Shown: positions 16,101 to 23,137 of the stretch, piece after piece
Numbering within the stretch: position 1 is the first letter of the stretch
Layout of the letters: each line of letters opens with the position of its first letter
NCBI RefSeq assembly: GCF_044454545.1
Contig: NZ_JBITDV010000006.1
Span: 62,001-126,000 of the forward strand
Source of the DNA: Cryptosporangium sp044454545
Lineage (GTDB): Bacteria > Actinomycetota > Actinomycetes > Mycobacteriales > Cryptosporangiaceae
Length of the DNA: 64,000 nucleotides
Direction of reading: 5' to 3'
The notes under the pieces: model-generated
What the model saw: only the letters and a program-made list of their open reading frames with translations
What the model was told of the DNA's origin: nothing
Database searches by the model: none
Position numbers and translations under genes: made by a program

Positions 16101-16896
16101 CGCCCAGCTGAGTCTGTACGAGCTGGGGCACGTGCGGCGGCTCTCGTTCGGCGACCGGTGGGGCGTGGTGCTGTCGGCCGAGGGGCTGCGGTTCGCACCG
16201 CTGGAGAGCCTGTTCACGGCGTGGGTGCGGTACGTGTACCTGGTCGTCGCGATGCAGAACGCGCTGGCCAACGACTACGGGTTCGCCTCGGCCGAGGCGA
16301 CGGCCGGTGAGCGCGGTGCGACCGCGTTCAAGTTGCAGTTCCTCGTCGAGGCGCACCGCCGATTCCTGGGCAGCTACCTCGACGGGTTGCTGGACGACGA
16401 CCTGACGTCGCTGTGGCAGGCCACGGTCGGTTTCTGCGCGCCGGAAGAAGACGTGCGGGAGCTGGCGGAGTCGCTGAAGTCGCTGCGGGACGACCCGGCG
16501 TACCGGTTGGCGCGCGAGTCGGTCACGTACGTCCGGGGGCTGCTGACCGGCTCGGTCGGTGCGGCCGAGCTCCGCATGATCGAGGGCCTGGCCCGCGGAT
16601 ACGCGGAGGCCGATCAGGGCGTGCTGCAGGCGCTGAAGGCGGCCCTGCGGGACGGGATCCTGGCGTTCGAGCAGCACGAGGAGTCGGTGATCGAGAAGGC
16701 CTCGGACCGGTTGGTGGCCGCGATCCGGGGCGCGGTGGGAGTGGTGGGCGACTACTACCGGCGGGTGGCCGCGCTGACCTCGGCCCACGGGCTGACGCTC
16801 GAGTCGCTGCCGGCCGGGCTGGTGGAGGAGCCGATCCCGGCCGACCGGGGGATCCCGGGTCATGGGACGCCGCTGGGCCCGACCGGGACGGCCTGA
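13105..16896 (+). CDS. FHA - indoleamine-dioxygenase-like heme domain - FAD/NADPH reductase - cytochrome b5 fusion
   Basis: A 1263-residue cytosolic protein. An FHA domain (about 1-100) has Gly28-Arg29, Ser44-Arg-Arg-His47 and SSNGTFVNG at 64-72, so phosphothreonine binding is intact. Residues about 155-500 resemble indoleamine 2,3-dioxygenase: GFLPVEPPLLALP, a YNW near 270, a MPRHWRE segment near 424 and a likely proximal heme ligand His473. Residues about 525-925 are a CysJ/P450-reductase-type FAD-NADP module without the FMN domain: RLYSIAS at 700-706, GSASHF at 741, AGSGIAPF at 786-793. A cytochrome b5-like domain follows (about 932-1015) with ligand candidates His968 and His992 or His993. 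The last 240 residues are helical and unassigned. An electron path NADPH to FAD to b5 heme to dioxygenase heme is inferred. Confidence 0.85.
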   Translation: MASVRLVFTNRRTGTAAEHTGDLPLTIGRDAALSAVALDDRSVSRRHARLELDGNELVVVDLKSSNGTFVNGERVTRHVLRDDDVLMLGSSEVTWSIEHDSDRTILADRTILAPFRVPSRATTGPIRVVSPARRVVEAAEVHNRTQGHELDGFLSIEHGFLPVEPPLLALPPSHRPWDALVDRLPELYANLGMRRELERMPVLDASREALPDPYLLRASAMLGVFAHAYQYVQTDPPEALPPSILNPWRQVSRRLGKDLPSVSYVDLFFYNWKLRDPAGPRRLDNLELLVPAWRNRAEAIFYLVTTEFAMELTPLLGAMLQAQDAVLTEDRDALTAALLVMLERLQHVTQEIYPQLDPNPLSSSHLDLVMWAKTVGTSGVPIFDGAPSPAGTAQPQIHALDAFFGRSSYATTVGQQSLSLRKAMPRHWRELIDALGQVSVREFVDRRGNTDLRGLYAAVFDAYVGDRGWMGLHRIKAYGFLEVAFKVGRSVTTGAKFTGLFRDKTWEAIDAELAEVRDERWPAANQQVYTGRVRRGLTTTDPDSSAWTTHLRLDVTGQGIRYRPGDRLGVLPENDDALVRATLRALRATGDEIVHLTADWREAIRFRPGFEDGAEVLPLSTLLTFGRIRPVERTTAKRLLAFSAAGTLERIVSARMEDQWELWDLLDLVRSAGYDVTRLWSAGPDEAESICRVVPPEVFRLYSIASAVPEGDPAETIDLVVGGLTYDTPRTTYSYERHRAGSASHFLRRMTSEVRYRDKPLSLTIVPTPRFRLPADPATPIVMFAAGSGIAPFHGFAAARASGPGPNTLFLGLRRPEDFVHPAVFEELAAAGRLELHAAFSQADKRLRFDVGEYVVEDGTRQRVDRLIPAEAEGLRAAVRSGGHLYVCGSAGFAGSVLSALRNIQVDVRQLIAEGRLGLDIFTSYRGHAQQGERYDISTLIDRNSPETGYWMVVSGKVYDVSEFIHLHVGGPQIIRHYVGMDATSAYQGVLHHVNSEVDAQLSLYELGHVRRLSFGDRWGVVLSAEGLRFAPLESLFTAWVRYVYLVVAMQNALANDYGFASAEATAGERGATAFKLQFLVEAHRRFLGSYLDGLLDDDLTSLWQATVGFCAPEEDVRELAESLKSLRDDPAYRLARESVTYVRGLLTGSVGAAELRMIEGLARGYAEADQGVLQALKAALRDGILAFEQHEESVIEKASDRLVAAIRGAVGVVGDYYRRVAALTSAHGLTLESLPAGLVEEPIPADRGIPGHGTPLGPTGTA

Positions 16897-16908
16897 CACG
16901 ATTTGGAC

Positions 16909-18828
16909 GTGCTGCGGATCGAGATGTTCGGCGGGTTCCGGGTGCTCGTCGAGGGCGCGGCCGTCCCGCCGGAGGCCTGGTCGCGCCGGGCGCCGACCGC
17001 GCTGGTGAAACTGCTGGCGCTGAGCCCCGGCCACCGGCTGCGTCGCGAGCAGGTGATGGACGCGCTCTGGCCGGAGCTCCCGCCGCCGGCCGCGGCCGCC
17101 AACGTGCGCAAGGCGCTGCACGCGGCGCGGCGGAACCTCGGCGCCGACGCGATCCTGTCGGTGAACGACCTGCTGTGCCTGCCGTCCGCGGGCATCGCGG
17201 TCGACGTCGGCGAGTACTGGTCGACGGGGGCCGAGGCGCGCCGCGGGCGGGACGTGGCCCGGTACGGCACGGCGGTCGAGCTGTACGGCAGCGGGTTGCT
17301 GCCGGAGGACCCCTACGAGGACTGGGCGACGCCGTACCGGGACGAGTTGCGCGAGGACTGGCTGGCGCTGGTCGGGGAGTACGCGGGCCTGCTCGAAGCG
17401 GGCGGGGACCTGAACGCCGCGGCCCGCGCCGTCCAGCGGCTGGTCGCGGCGGACCCGCTCGACGAGGACGGGCACGCGTGGCTGATGCGGCTGCACGCGC
17501 TGGCCGGGCGACGCGACGAGGCCCAGCGGCAGTTCGTCCGGCTCCGTGAACTGCTCGCGTCGGAGCTCGGAATCGAGCCGTCGGTGCGGACGCAGCGGTT
17601 GTCCGAGGAGATCCGGGCCGGTGAGGCGGCCGAGCCGTCGCTGACGTCGGACCTGTGGGAACGGGTGGGCGATCTGCGGGTGCAGTCGGGCGATCCGGCC
17701 GCGGGCGTGAAGGCCTACGGCCAGGTTCCCCCGACCGGGCGGATCCATCGGAAGACCGCGGCCGCCTGGCTGATGCTGCACCACGCCGACGATGCGGTCG
17801 CGCACCTGGATGCGGCCGACCGGCTCGGGCCGGACCCCGCCGAGCGGGGGCGGCTGGCCCAGCTGCGGGCCAACGTGGCCTGGGAGCGCGGCGACCTGGC
17901 CGGTGCGCACGGGTACGCCTCGGAGGCGCACCGGATCGCCGCCGAGCACGGGGACACCGACGACCTCGCGGCGGCGCTGGAGGCGCTGGCGTTCGTCTCA
18001 CACATGCAGGGGGCCTGGCGGCCGGAGCTGCAGGGGCGGATCGAGGCGCTCGCCGGCGACTCGCTCGGGGCCCGCGTCGCCCGGTTCTGCGACTTCAACC
18101 ACTGCCTGAGCCAGTTCCAGCTCTACGGGACCGGCGACGACGTGGGGGCGTACGCGCGGCAGACGCTCTCCGTCGCCGAACGGGTCGACGCGGTGCCCGC
18201 GCAGGCGTTCGCCTGGTGTCTGCTGGGGGAGTCGCTGCTGCTGCAGGCCCACTGGGACGAGGCGGCGGCGTGCCTGGAACGCAGCTGCGCACTGTACGAG
18301 CCGCTGGGGAGCCGGTCGGTGGCGTTGCCGTGGCTGCGGCGGGCGGAGCTGGCCGCGTGCGTCGGTGACCACGCCGAGGCGTCGGCGTATCTCAAACGGG
18401 CGACCGCGATCGCGACCGTGACGCCGATGGCGCGGCACGCGTGGGCGCGTCTGCACGCCACCGCGGCGCTGGCGGCCGTGGAGCGCGGTGAGCCCGAGGC
18501 GGCGATCCGGTCGGTGCGGGCGTCGCAGAGCGCGGCGGCGCGCTACGGCGAGTGCGCGACGTGCAGCGCGCAGCTGAATCCGGTCGGGGCGCAGGCGTTC
18601 GCGCTGCTCGGCGACCCGGAGCAGGCGGCGGTGCTGGCCGCGGCGGCGGCGGGCTTCGCCGCGGCGTTCCCGACGCCGGCCTGGACCGCGATGGCGGATC
18701 TGGCGGCGGGGTGGGCCACCGGTGCGGACGACCGCTTCCTCGCCGCGGGGGCCGGGTTCGAGCAGGCCGGGCACGTGTACTGGGCCGCCCGGGCGCGAGG
18801 GAACGTTCAGGGAACGGGCCGTTCGTAA
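16909..18828 (+). CDS. BTAD/SARP-type transcriptional regulator with C-terminal TPR-like region
   Basis: About 639 residues. The N-terminus is an OmpR-like winged helix (RIEMFGGFRVLVEG then RRAPTALVKLLALSPGHRLRREQVMDALWP), followed by the bacterial transcriptional activator domain to about residue 245 and then a long alpha-helical region rich in Ala/Leu/Arg that looks like TPR repeats. There is no NTPase domain between them, so it is a mid-sized SARP-like activator. The GTG at 16909 starts 12 bases after the fusion gene's stop; a TTG at 16903 is also possible. By position it probably regulates this redox block. Confidence 0.85.
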   Translation: MLRIEMFGGFRVLVEGAAVPPEAWSRRAPTALVKLLALSPGHRLRREQVMDALWPELPPPAAAANVRKALHAARRNLGADAILSVNDLLCLPSAGIAVDVGEYWSTGAEARRGRDVARYGTAVELYGSGLLPEDPYEDWATPYRDELREDWLALVGEYAGLLEAGGDLNAAARAVQRLVAADPLDEDGHAWLMRLHALAGRRDEAQRQFVRLRELLASELGIEPSVRTQRLSEEIRAGEAAEPSLTSDLWERVGDLRVQSGDPAAGVKAYGQVPPTGRIHRKTAAAWLMLHHADDAVAHLDAADRLGPDPAERGRLAQLRANVAWERGDLAGAHGYASEAHRIAAEHGDTDDLAAALEALAFVSHMQGAWRPELQGRIEALAGDSLGARVARFCDFNHCLSQFQLYGTGDDVGAYARQTLSVAERVDAVPAQAFAWCLLGESLLLQAHWDEAAACLERSCALYEPLGSRSVALPWLRRAELAACVGDHAEASAYLKRATAIATVTPMARHAWARLHATAALAAVERGEPEAAIRSVRASQSAAARYGECATCSAQLNPVGAQAFALLGDPEQAAVLAAAAAGFAAAFPTPAWTAMADLAAGWATGADDRFLAAGAGFEQAGHVYWAARARGNVQGTGRS

Positions 18829-18876
18829 CGTCTTTTCCGACGGCGGGACCGAGGGTCCCCGGACGAAGGAGATGAC

Positions 18877-19542
18877 ATGAGCGTGACGATCGGCGACGTC
18901 GCCCCGGACTTCATCGCGGCGACCACGGAGGGCCCGATCGGGTTCCACGACTGGATCGGCGATTCCTGGGCGATCCTGTTCTCCCACCCGAAGGACTTCA
19001 CCCCGATCTGCACCACCGAGCTCGGCTCTCTGGCCGCGCTCAAGCCCGAGTTCGACCGCCGGGGCGTCAAGATCATGGCGCTCTCGGTCGACTCGGTCGA
19101 GAAGCACGCCGCCTGGTCCGCCGACATCGAGGAGACCCAGGGCACGGCCCCGAACTACCCGATGATCGGCGACGCCGACTTCGTCGTCTCGAAGGCCTAC
19201 AGCATGCTCGGCGCCGACGTCAGCGGCGACCCGTCCGACCGGACCGCGGCCGACAACCAGACCGTGCGCGGCGTCTACGTGATCGGCCCGGACAAGAAGA
19301 TCAAGCTGATCCTGCTGTATCCGATGACCACCGGCCGCAATCTGGACGAGATCCTGCGGGTCGTCGACTCGCTCCGGCTGACCGCGGAGCACCAGGTCGC
19401 GACGCCGGTGAACTGGCAGCCGGGTGACGACGTGGTGATCGCCGGTTCGGTCTCGAACGACGCGGCGAAGGACCTGTTCGGCACGTGGAAAGAGCCGAAG
19501 CCCTACCTGCGCGTCGTTCCGCAGCCGGCCGGTTCGCGATGA
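18877..19542 (+). CDS. 1-Cys peroxiredoxin (Prx6 type)
   Basis: A 221-residue peroxiredoxin with the peroxidatic Cys45 in HPKDFTPICTTE. The length and the long C-terminal extension (YPMTTGRN, then PVNWQPGDDVVI) are those of the Prx6/1-Cys group rather than AhpC, and no resolving cysteine is visible at the C-terminus. It reduces hydrogen peroxide and organic peroxides using an external thiol or other reductant. AAGGAG lies 6 bases before the ATG. Its stop overlaps the start of the next gene (ATGA), so it is made together with the flavoprotein, which might feed electrons to it. Confidence 0.93.
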   Translation: MSVTIGDVAPDFIAATTEGPIGFHDWIGDSWAILFSHPKDFTPICTTELGSLAALKPEFDRRGVKIMALSVDSVEKHAAWSADIEETQGTAPNYPMIGDADFVVSKAYSMLGADVSGDPSDRTAADNQTVRGVYVIGPDKKIKLILLYPMTTGRNLDEILRVVDSLRLTAEHQVATPVNWQPGDDVVIAGSVSNDAAKDLFGTWKEPKPYLRVVPQPAGSR

Positions 19543-20645
19543 GGGTCCTCATCCTCGGCGCCGGGTTCGGGGGCCTCGAGCTCTCGGCCCGGCTCTCCGA
19601 CGCACTCGGCGACGAGGCCGACGTCACGCTGATCGACCGGGCCGACGGGTTCGTGTTCGGTTTCTCCAAGCTCGACGTGATGTTCGGCCGTACCACCGCC
19701 GAGGCGGTACGGCACTCGTACCGCGACCTGACCAAGCCGGGCGTCCGCTTCGTGCGGACGACGATCCGGGCGATCGACCCGGTGCACCGGCGGGTGTCGA
19801 CCGACGCCGGAACGTTCGACGGTGACGTGCTGGTGGTCGCGCTCGGGGCCGACCTCGATCCGGGCGCCACCCCGGGGCTGGTCGAGGCCGGCCACGAGTT
19901 CTACACGGTGCCCGGTGCGTTCGCGATCCGGGACGTCCTCGAGGCGTTCGACGGCGGGCGGGTGATCGTCGGCGTCACGTCGACGCCGTTCAAGTGCCCG
20001 CCGGCGCCGAGCGAGACCGCGTTGATGCTGCACGACTACCTGGAGGCTCGCGGCCTGCGCGAGAAGTCGGAGATCGCGCTGGTCATGCCGCTGGGTGCGC
20101 CGATCCCGCCGTCGCCGGAGGCGTCGGAGTCGCTGCTCGGACGGTTCGCGGCCCGGGGGATCAGCTGGCATCCCGACCGGCTGGTCCGATCGCTGGAGCC
20201 GAATCTGGCCGTGTGCGCCGACGGCACCGAGATGCCGTTCGACTTGTTCCTCGGCGTGCCGGTGCACCGGGCGCCCGCGGTGGTGCGGGATTCCGGGATG
20301 TGCGTCGACGGCTGGATCCCGGTCGATCCGCTCACGCTGGAGACGGCGTACGAGGGGGTGTACGCGGTGGGCGACGTCACCAGCGTCGGCACGCCGAAGG
20401 CCGGGGTGTTCGCCGAGGGGCAGGCGTCCGTGGTGGCGTCGCGGATCCTCCGGGCCGGTGGCGGCGAGACCTACGGCGGCACCGGAATCTGCTTCATCGA
20501 GTTCGGCAACGACGAGATCGGGCGGGTCGAGGTGACGTTCCGGCGGGGTGAGCGTCCGACCGGGCGCTTCGATGACGCGTCGTCGCTGTACCGGGAGGAC
20601 AAGTCGCAGTTCGGCGCCGTTCGCGTCCGGCGGTGGTTCGGCTAG
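19539..20645 (+). CDS. FAD-dependent pyridine-nucleotide-disulfide/SQR-like oxidoreductase
   Basis: A 368-residue flavoprotein. The FAD-binding turn is at the very start (GAGFGGLELS, residues 7-16). A second FAD motif, VYAVGDVTSV, is near residue 285. The PFKCPPAPSE segment near residue 150 is typical of the sulfide:quinone reductase/NDH-2-like group, and its Cys may be redox active. Only one further cysteine pair is seen, so sulfide specificity is not certain. The ATG at 19539 overlaps the peroxiredoxin stop codon. Role in electron supply to the peroxiredoxin or in quinone or sulfide chemistry is inferred from the neighbourhood. Confidence 0.85.
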   Translation: MRVLILGAGFGGLELSARLSDALGDEADVTLIDRADGFVFGFSKLDVMFGRTTAEAVRHSYRDLTKPGVRFVRTTIRAIDPVHRRVSTDAGTFDGDVLVVALGADLDPGATPGLVEAGHEFYTVPGAFAIRDVLEAFDGGRVIVGVTSTPFKCPPAPSETALMLHDYLEARGLREKSEIALVMPLGAPIPPSPEASESLLGRFAARGISWHPDRLVRSLEPNLAVCADGTEMPFDLFLGVPVHRAPAVVRDSGMCVDGWIPVDPLTLETAYEGVYAVGDVTSVGTPKAGVFAEGQASVVASRILRAGGGETYGGTGICFIEFGNDEIGRVEVTFRRGERPTGRFDDASSLYREDKSQFGAVRVRRWFG

Positions 20646-20658
20646 TCACGTGGCGGGT

Positions 20659-20685
20659 CGTCACATCTCGTCCCCGGCCGGTGTC
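20659..20685 (+). promoter_or_regulatory. Candidate ECF41-type promoter
   Basis: CGTCACA at 20659-20665 and TGTC at 20682-20685 are separated by 16 bases. ECF41 sigma factors recognise a TGTCACA element followed by about 16 bases and CGTC, so each element differs from that consensus by one base. It lies 29 bases before the ECF41 gene, which suggests autoregulation. Confidence 0.4.
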
Positions 20686-20714
20686 TGAATGCTGGACCCG
20701 ACCGAGGAGGAGTC

Positions 20715-21599
20715 ATGACGCGTAGCGTCGGAGCGGTGACCGACCCGTTCGTCGCTCATCGGAGCCTGCTGTTCACGGTGGCCTACGAGATGCTCGGCTC
20801 CGCCGCCGATGCCGAGGACGTCGTCCAGGAAACGTGGCTGCGCTGGACCGACGTGGACGTGAGCGACATCCGCGACCCGCGGGCCTACCTGGTGCGGATC
20901 GTCACCCGGCAGTCGCTGAACCGTCTCCGGACGCTCTCGCGTCGGCGCGAGGACTACGTCGGCGAGTGGCTGCCCGAGCCCCTGCTGACCAGCCCCGACG
21001 TGGCGGACGACGTCGAACTCGCGGAGAGCGTCTCGGTCGCGATGCTGACCGTGCTGGAAACGCTCGGCGCGGTCGAACGCGCGGTGTTCGTGCTGCGCGA
21101 GGTGTTCGACGTCCCGTACGACGAGATCGCCGAGGCGGTCGGGAAGACGCCAGCCTCCGTGCGGCAGATCGCCCACCGCGCCCGCGATCACGTGGCGGCC
21201 CGCCGTCCGCGGGTGCGGGTCAGCCGGGCCGAGCAGGACGCCGTCGTCGAGCGGTTCCTCTCCGCCGTTCGCGGCGGCGACCTCCGGGCTCTTCTGGACG
21301 TACTGGCTCCGGACGTCGTCGTGGTCGCCGACGGCGGCGGAATCGTCACCGCGGCGCGTCACCCGGTCGTCGGGGCACAGCGCGCGGCCGCGTTCCTGGC
21401 GATGCTGTCGAAGGTGGCGAATTTCTCGATCGAGGTGACCCTGCTCAACGGCGCTCCGGCGGTCCGGATCGAGGTGAACGGGGCCCTCGACACGGTGGCG
21501 AGCCTGCTGGTCGAGGACGGCCGGGTGTCGCGGGTCTTCGCGGTCCGCAACCCGGAGAAGCTCTCGCGGCTGGAGGAGGAAGCTCACCTCAGCCGCTAG
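20715..21599 (+). CDS. ECF41-family (SigJ-like) RNA polymerase sigma factor
   Basis: A 294-residue protein. Sigma region 2 (about 10-75) and region 4 (about 115-170) are followed by a SnoaL-like C-terminal domain (about 175-290) that modulates activity in this family. The WLPEPLL linker motif and the VVADGGG motif characteristic of ECF41 are both present. There is no anti-sigma factor gene. GAGGAGGAG lies 2-5 bases before the ATG. ECF41 genes usually neighbour a target oxidoreductase or carboxymuconolactone decarboxylase; here the closest candidate is the upstream FAD oxidoreductase. Confidence 0.92.
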   Translation: MTRSVGAVTDPFVAHRSLLFTVAYEMLGSAADAEDVVQETWLRWTDVDVSDIRDPRAYLVRIVTRQSLNRLRTLSRRREDYVGEWLPEPLLTSPDVADDVELAESVSVAMLTVLETLGAVERAVFVLREVFDVPYDEIAEAVGKTPASVRQIAHRARDHVAARRPRVRVSRAEQDAVVERFLSAVRGGDLRALLDVLAPDVVVVADGGGIVTAARHPVVGAQRAAAFLAMLSKVANFSIEVTLLNGAPAVRIEVNGALDTVASLLVEDGRVSRVFAVRNPEKLSRLEEEAHLSR

Positions 21600-21601
21600 G
21601 T

Positions 21602-21763
21602 CGCAACGGAACCCTCGACTGTCAGCTCGAGCAGGGCGACCGGAGCGACGCGGTGAAGGTCCTCCAGTACATGATCACCTGCTACGGACGGCACCTGAAC
21701 CCCGACGGCTCGCTCCGCGTCCAGCGCGACGGCGACTTCGGGTCGATCACCAAGAGCGCGGCC
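21602..21763 (+). pseudogene. Remnant of a peptidoglycan-binding (PG_binding_1) domain
   Basis: One frame reads about 54 residues that fit a PG_binding_1 repeat: CQLEQGDRSDAVKVLQYM, then DGSLRVQRDGDFGSITKSA. It has no start codon or signal peptide of its own: in frame it runs back into the antisense/shifted reading of the sigma gene, and the similarity stops abruptly at about 21763. It is therefore a fragment of a secreted cell-wall protein gene whose ends have been lost. The next 190 bases (21764-21957) show no feature I can support. Confidence 0.55.
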
Positions 21764-21957
21764 CCGGTTCCGCTGCTCGCTCCCGCATCGATTTCAGCCC
21801 GGAGCCCGTTCGTGACCGTCCCGGTCGCGGTCCGGTCGGTCTCATGCGCCGGCAGCAGCCGGCAGAGCGCGAGCATCGACCCGGCGTTCCCCGGCCGGCG
21901 GGCGACGACCAGCGCGCCGGCGCACCACGAATGTGCCGTACCGTCGTTCCAGCGTTC

Positions 21958-22977
21958 CTACGTAGTCAGTCGGACCGCTGACGGTTCCGCTTCCGTGAGT
22001 GCCGGGCCGTGACGCTGCTTCCGGCGGATCAGCAGCCAGACGATCCAGCCGGCCGTGATGATGAACCCCAGGCTGACGAGCCGGTACAGCACGACCGCGG
22101 CGATCGCCGTGCTCGTGGTCAGTTCCCCGGCGACCAGTCCGACGATCAGCGCGCCGTCGACGACGCCGAGGTTTCCGGGAACGAGCGGAATGCTCGCTGC
22201 CGCCATGCCCGCGCAGTACGCCAGGACCAGATGCGCCGCGGTGATGTCGGGCGCCCCGACCGCTTTGCAGCAGAGCCAGAGGCACAGCGCGTCCAGCAGC
22301 CAGTTCGCCAGCGCGAAGTACGACGCGATCGCCAGGTCGAGCGGCCGGATCCGCACCGCGGTGAGCTCGCGCATCATTCTGAGCACCCGGCCGTCGCCGT
22401 CGGCCGGCCGGTGCCGCACCCGCGCGATCACGGATTCGAGGCCGCGCGCGACCGTCACCAGCCAGCGCGGATGGCGGGCCATCGCGCGGACGGCGAGGGC
22501 CAGGGCCAGACCGACGACCAGGTAGGTCACCAGCGTCCACCACCCGCTGCCGCTGCCGGCCAGGATCGCGCCGGCCGCGCCGATCATCACCAGGGCGACG
22601 CTGGAGAGCACACCGCTCAGCGCGATGCACCAGGACGCCGCCCCGGCGGAGGCGCCGTACCGCCGCATCTGCTGGAAGTTGTAGCGGGTCGAGAACAACG
22701 GGCCGCCCGGCAGGCTCACCGAGAGCGAGTGGGCCGCGAACGCCAGTGCCACGTGCCGGCCCAGGTGGACGGTGGTGCCGGCGGAGCGGAGGAGGCGCCG
22801 CTGCATCCGGGCGTAACCACCCATCGACACCAGCTCGGCGAGGACGGCGAGCGAGACCCAGCCCCAGTGCGGTGCGTGGAGCTGGCTGAACGCGGCGGCC
22901 AGCGACGGCCACCCGAAAACGGCCTCGACTATCACGATCACCGCCACGACGACGATCGGCACGACCTTGCGGAGCAC
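21958..22977 (-). CDS. Lysylphosphatidylglycerol synthase TM-region / UPF0104 flippase-like membrane protein
   Basis: A 339-residue integral membrane protein with about eight hydrophobic segments. It matches the MprF N-terminal flippase-like family (YbhN/UPF0104): the LPGGPLFSTRYNF segment near residue 90 and ASIPLVPGNLGVVDGALI near residue 262 are its signature loops. It lacks the C-terminal aminoacyl-transferase, so it is probably a lipid or glycolipid translocase rather than an aminoacylated-lipid synthase. GAGGGGGG lies 6-8 bases upstream of the GTG start. It is divergent from the next membrane protein across 160 bases. Confidence 0.85.
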   Translation of the reverse strand: MLRKVVPIVVVAVIVIVEAVFGWPSLAAAFSQLHAPHWGWVSLAVLAELVSMGGYARMQRRLLRSAGTTVHLGRHVALAFAAHSLSVSLPGGPLFSTRYNFQQMRRYGASAGAASWCIALSGVLSSVALVMIGAAGAILAGSGSGWWTLVTYLVVGLALALAVRAMARHPRWLVTVARGLESVIARVRHRPADGDGRVLRMMRELTAVRIRPLDLAIASYFALANWLLDALCLWLCCKAVGAPDITAAHLVLAYCAGMAAASIPLVPGNLGVVDGALIVGLVAGELTTSTAIAAVVLYRLVSLGFIITAGWIVWLLIRRKQRHGPALTEAEPSAVRLTT

Positions 22978-23047
22978 GACTCACCCCCCTCGCCCAACTC
23001 GAACATTCACGCACTTACCCGGCTTCATAGCCTAAACGACCCCATTT

Positions 23048-23088
23048 ATCAACAGGCGTTGATTTTGAAGCCGACTGTGTTCTACCGT
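23048..23088 (+). promoter_or_regulatory. Candidate promoter with overlapping operator palindrome
   Basis: TTGATT (23059-23064) and TACCGT (23083-23088) are spaced by 18 bases and lie 50 bases before the membrane protein gene at 23138. The inverted repeat ATCAAC-AGGC-GTTGAT (23048-23063) covers the -35 box. The TetR-type gene at 24238 is a natural candidate to bind there. Confidence 0.45.
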
Positions 23089-23137
23089 GAGCCCATCAAA
23101 ATCCACAAGTGTTGAATTCCCCTGAGGGAGAGTTGTC

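Noticed and set aside
13093..18001. Very long minus-strand frames opposite the redox block
   Set aside because: They are antisense shadows caused by high GC at third positions; none has a recognisable domain, whereas the plus strand encodes clear families.
21764..21957. Possible gene fragment on the minus strand between the PG-binding remnant and the flippase-like gene
   Set aside because: A few stretches look protein-like in one frame, but no motif or family is recognisable.
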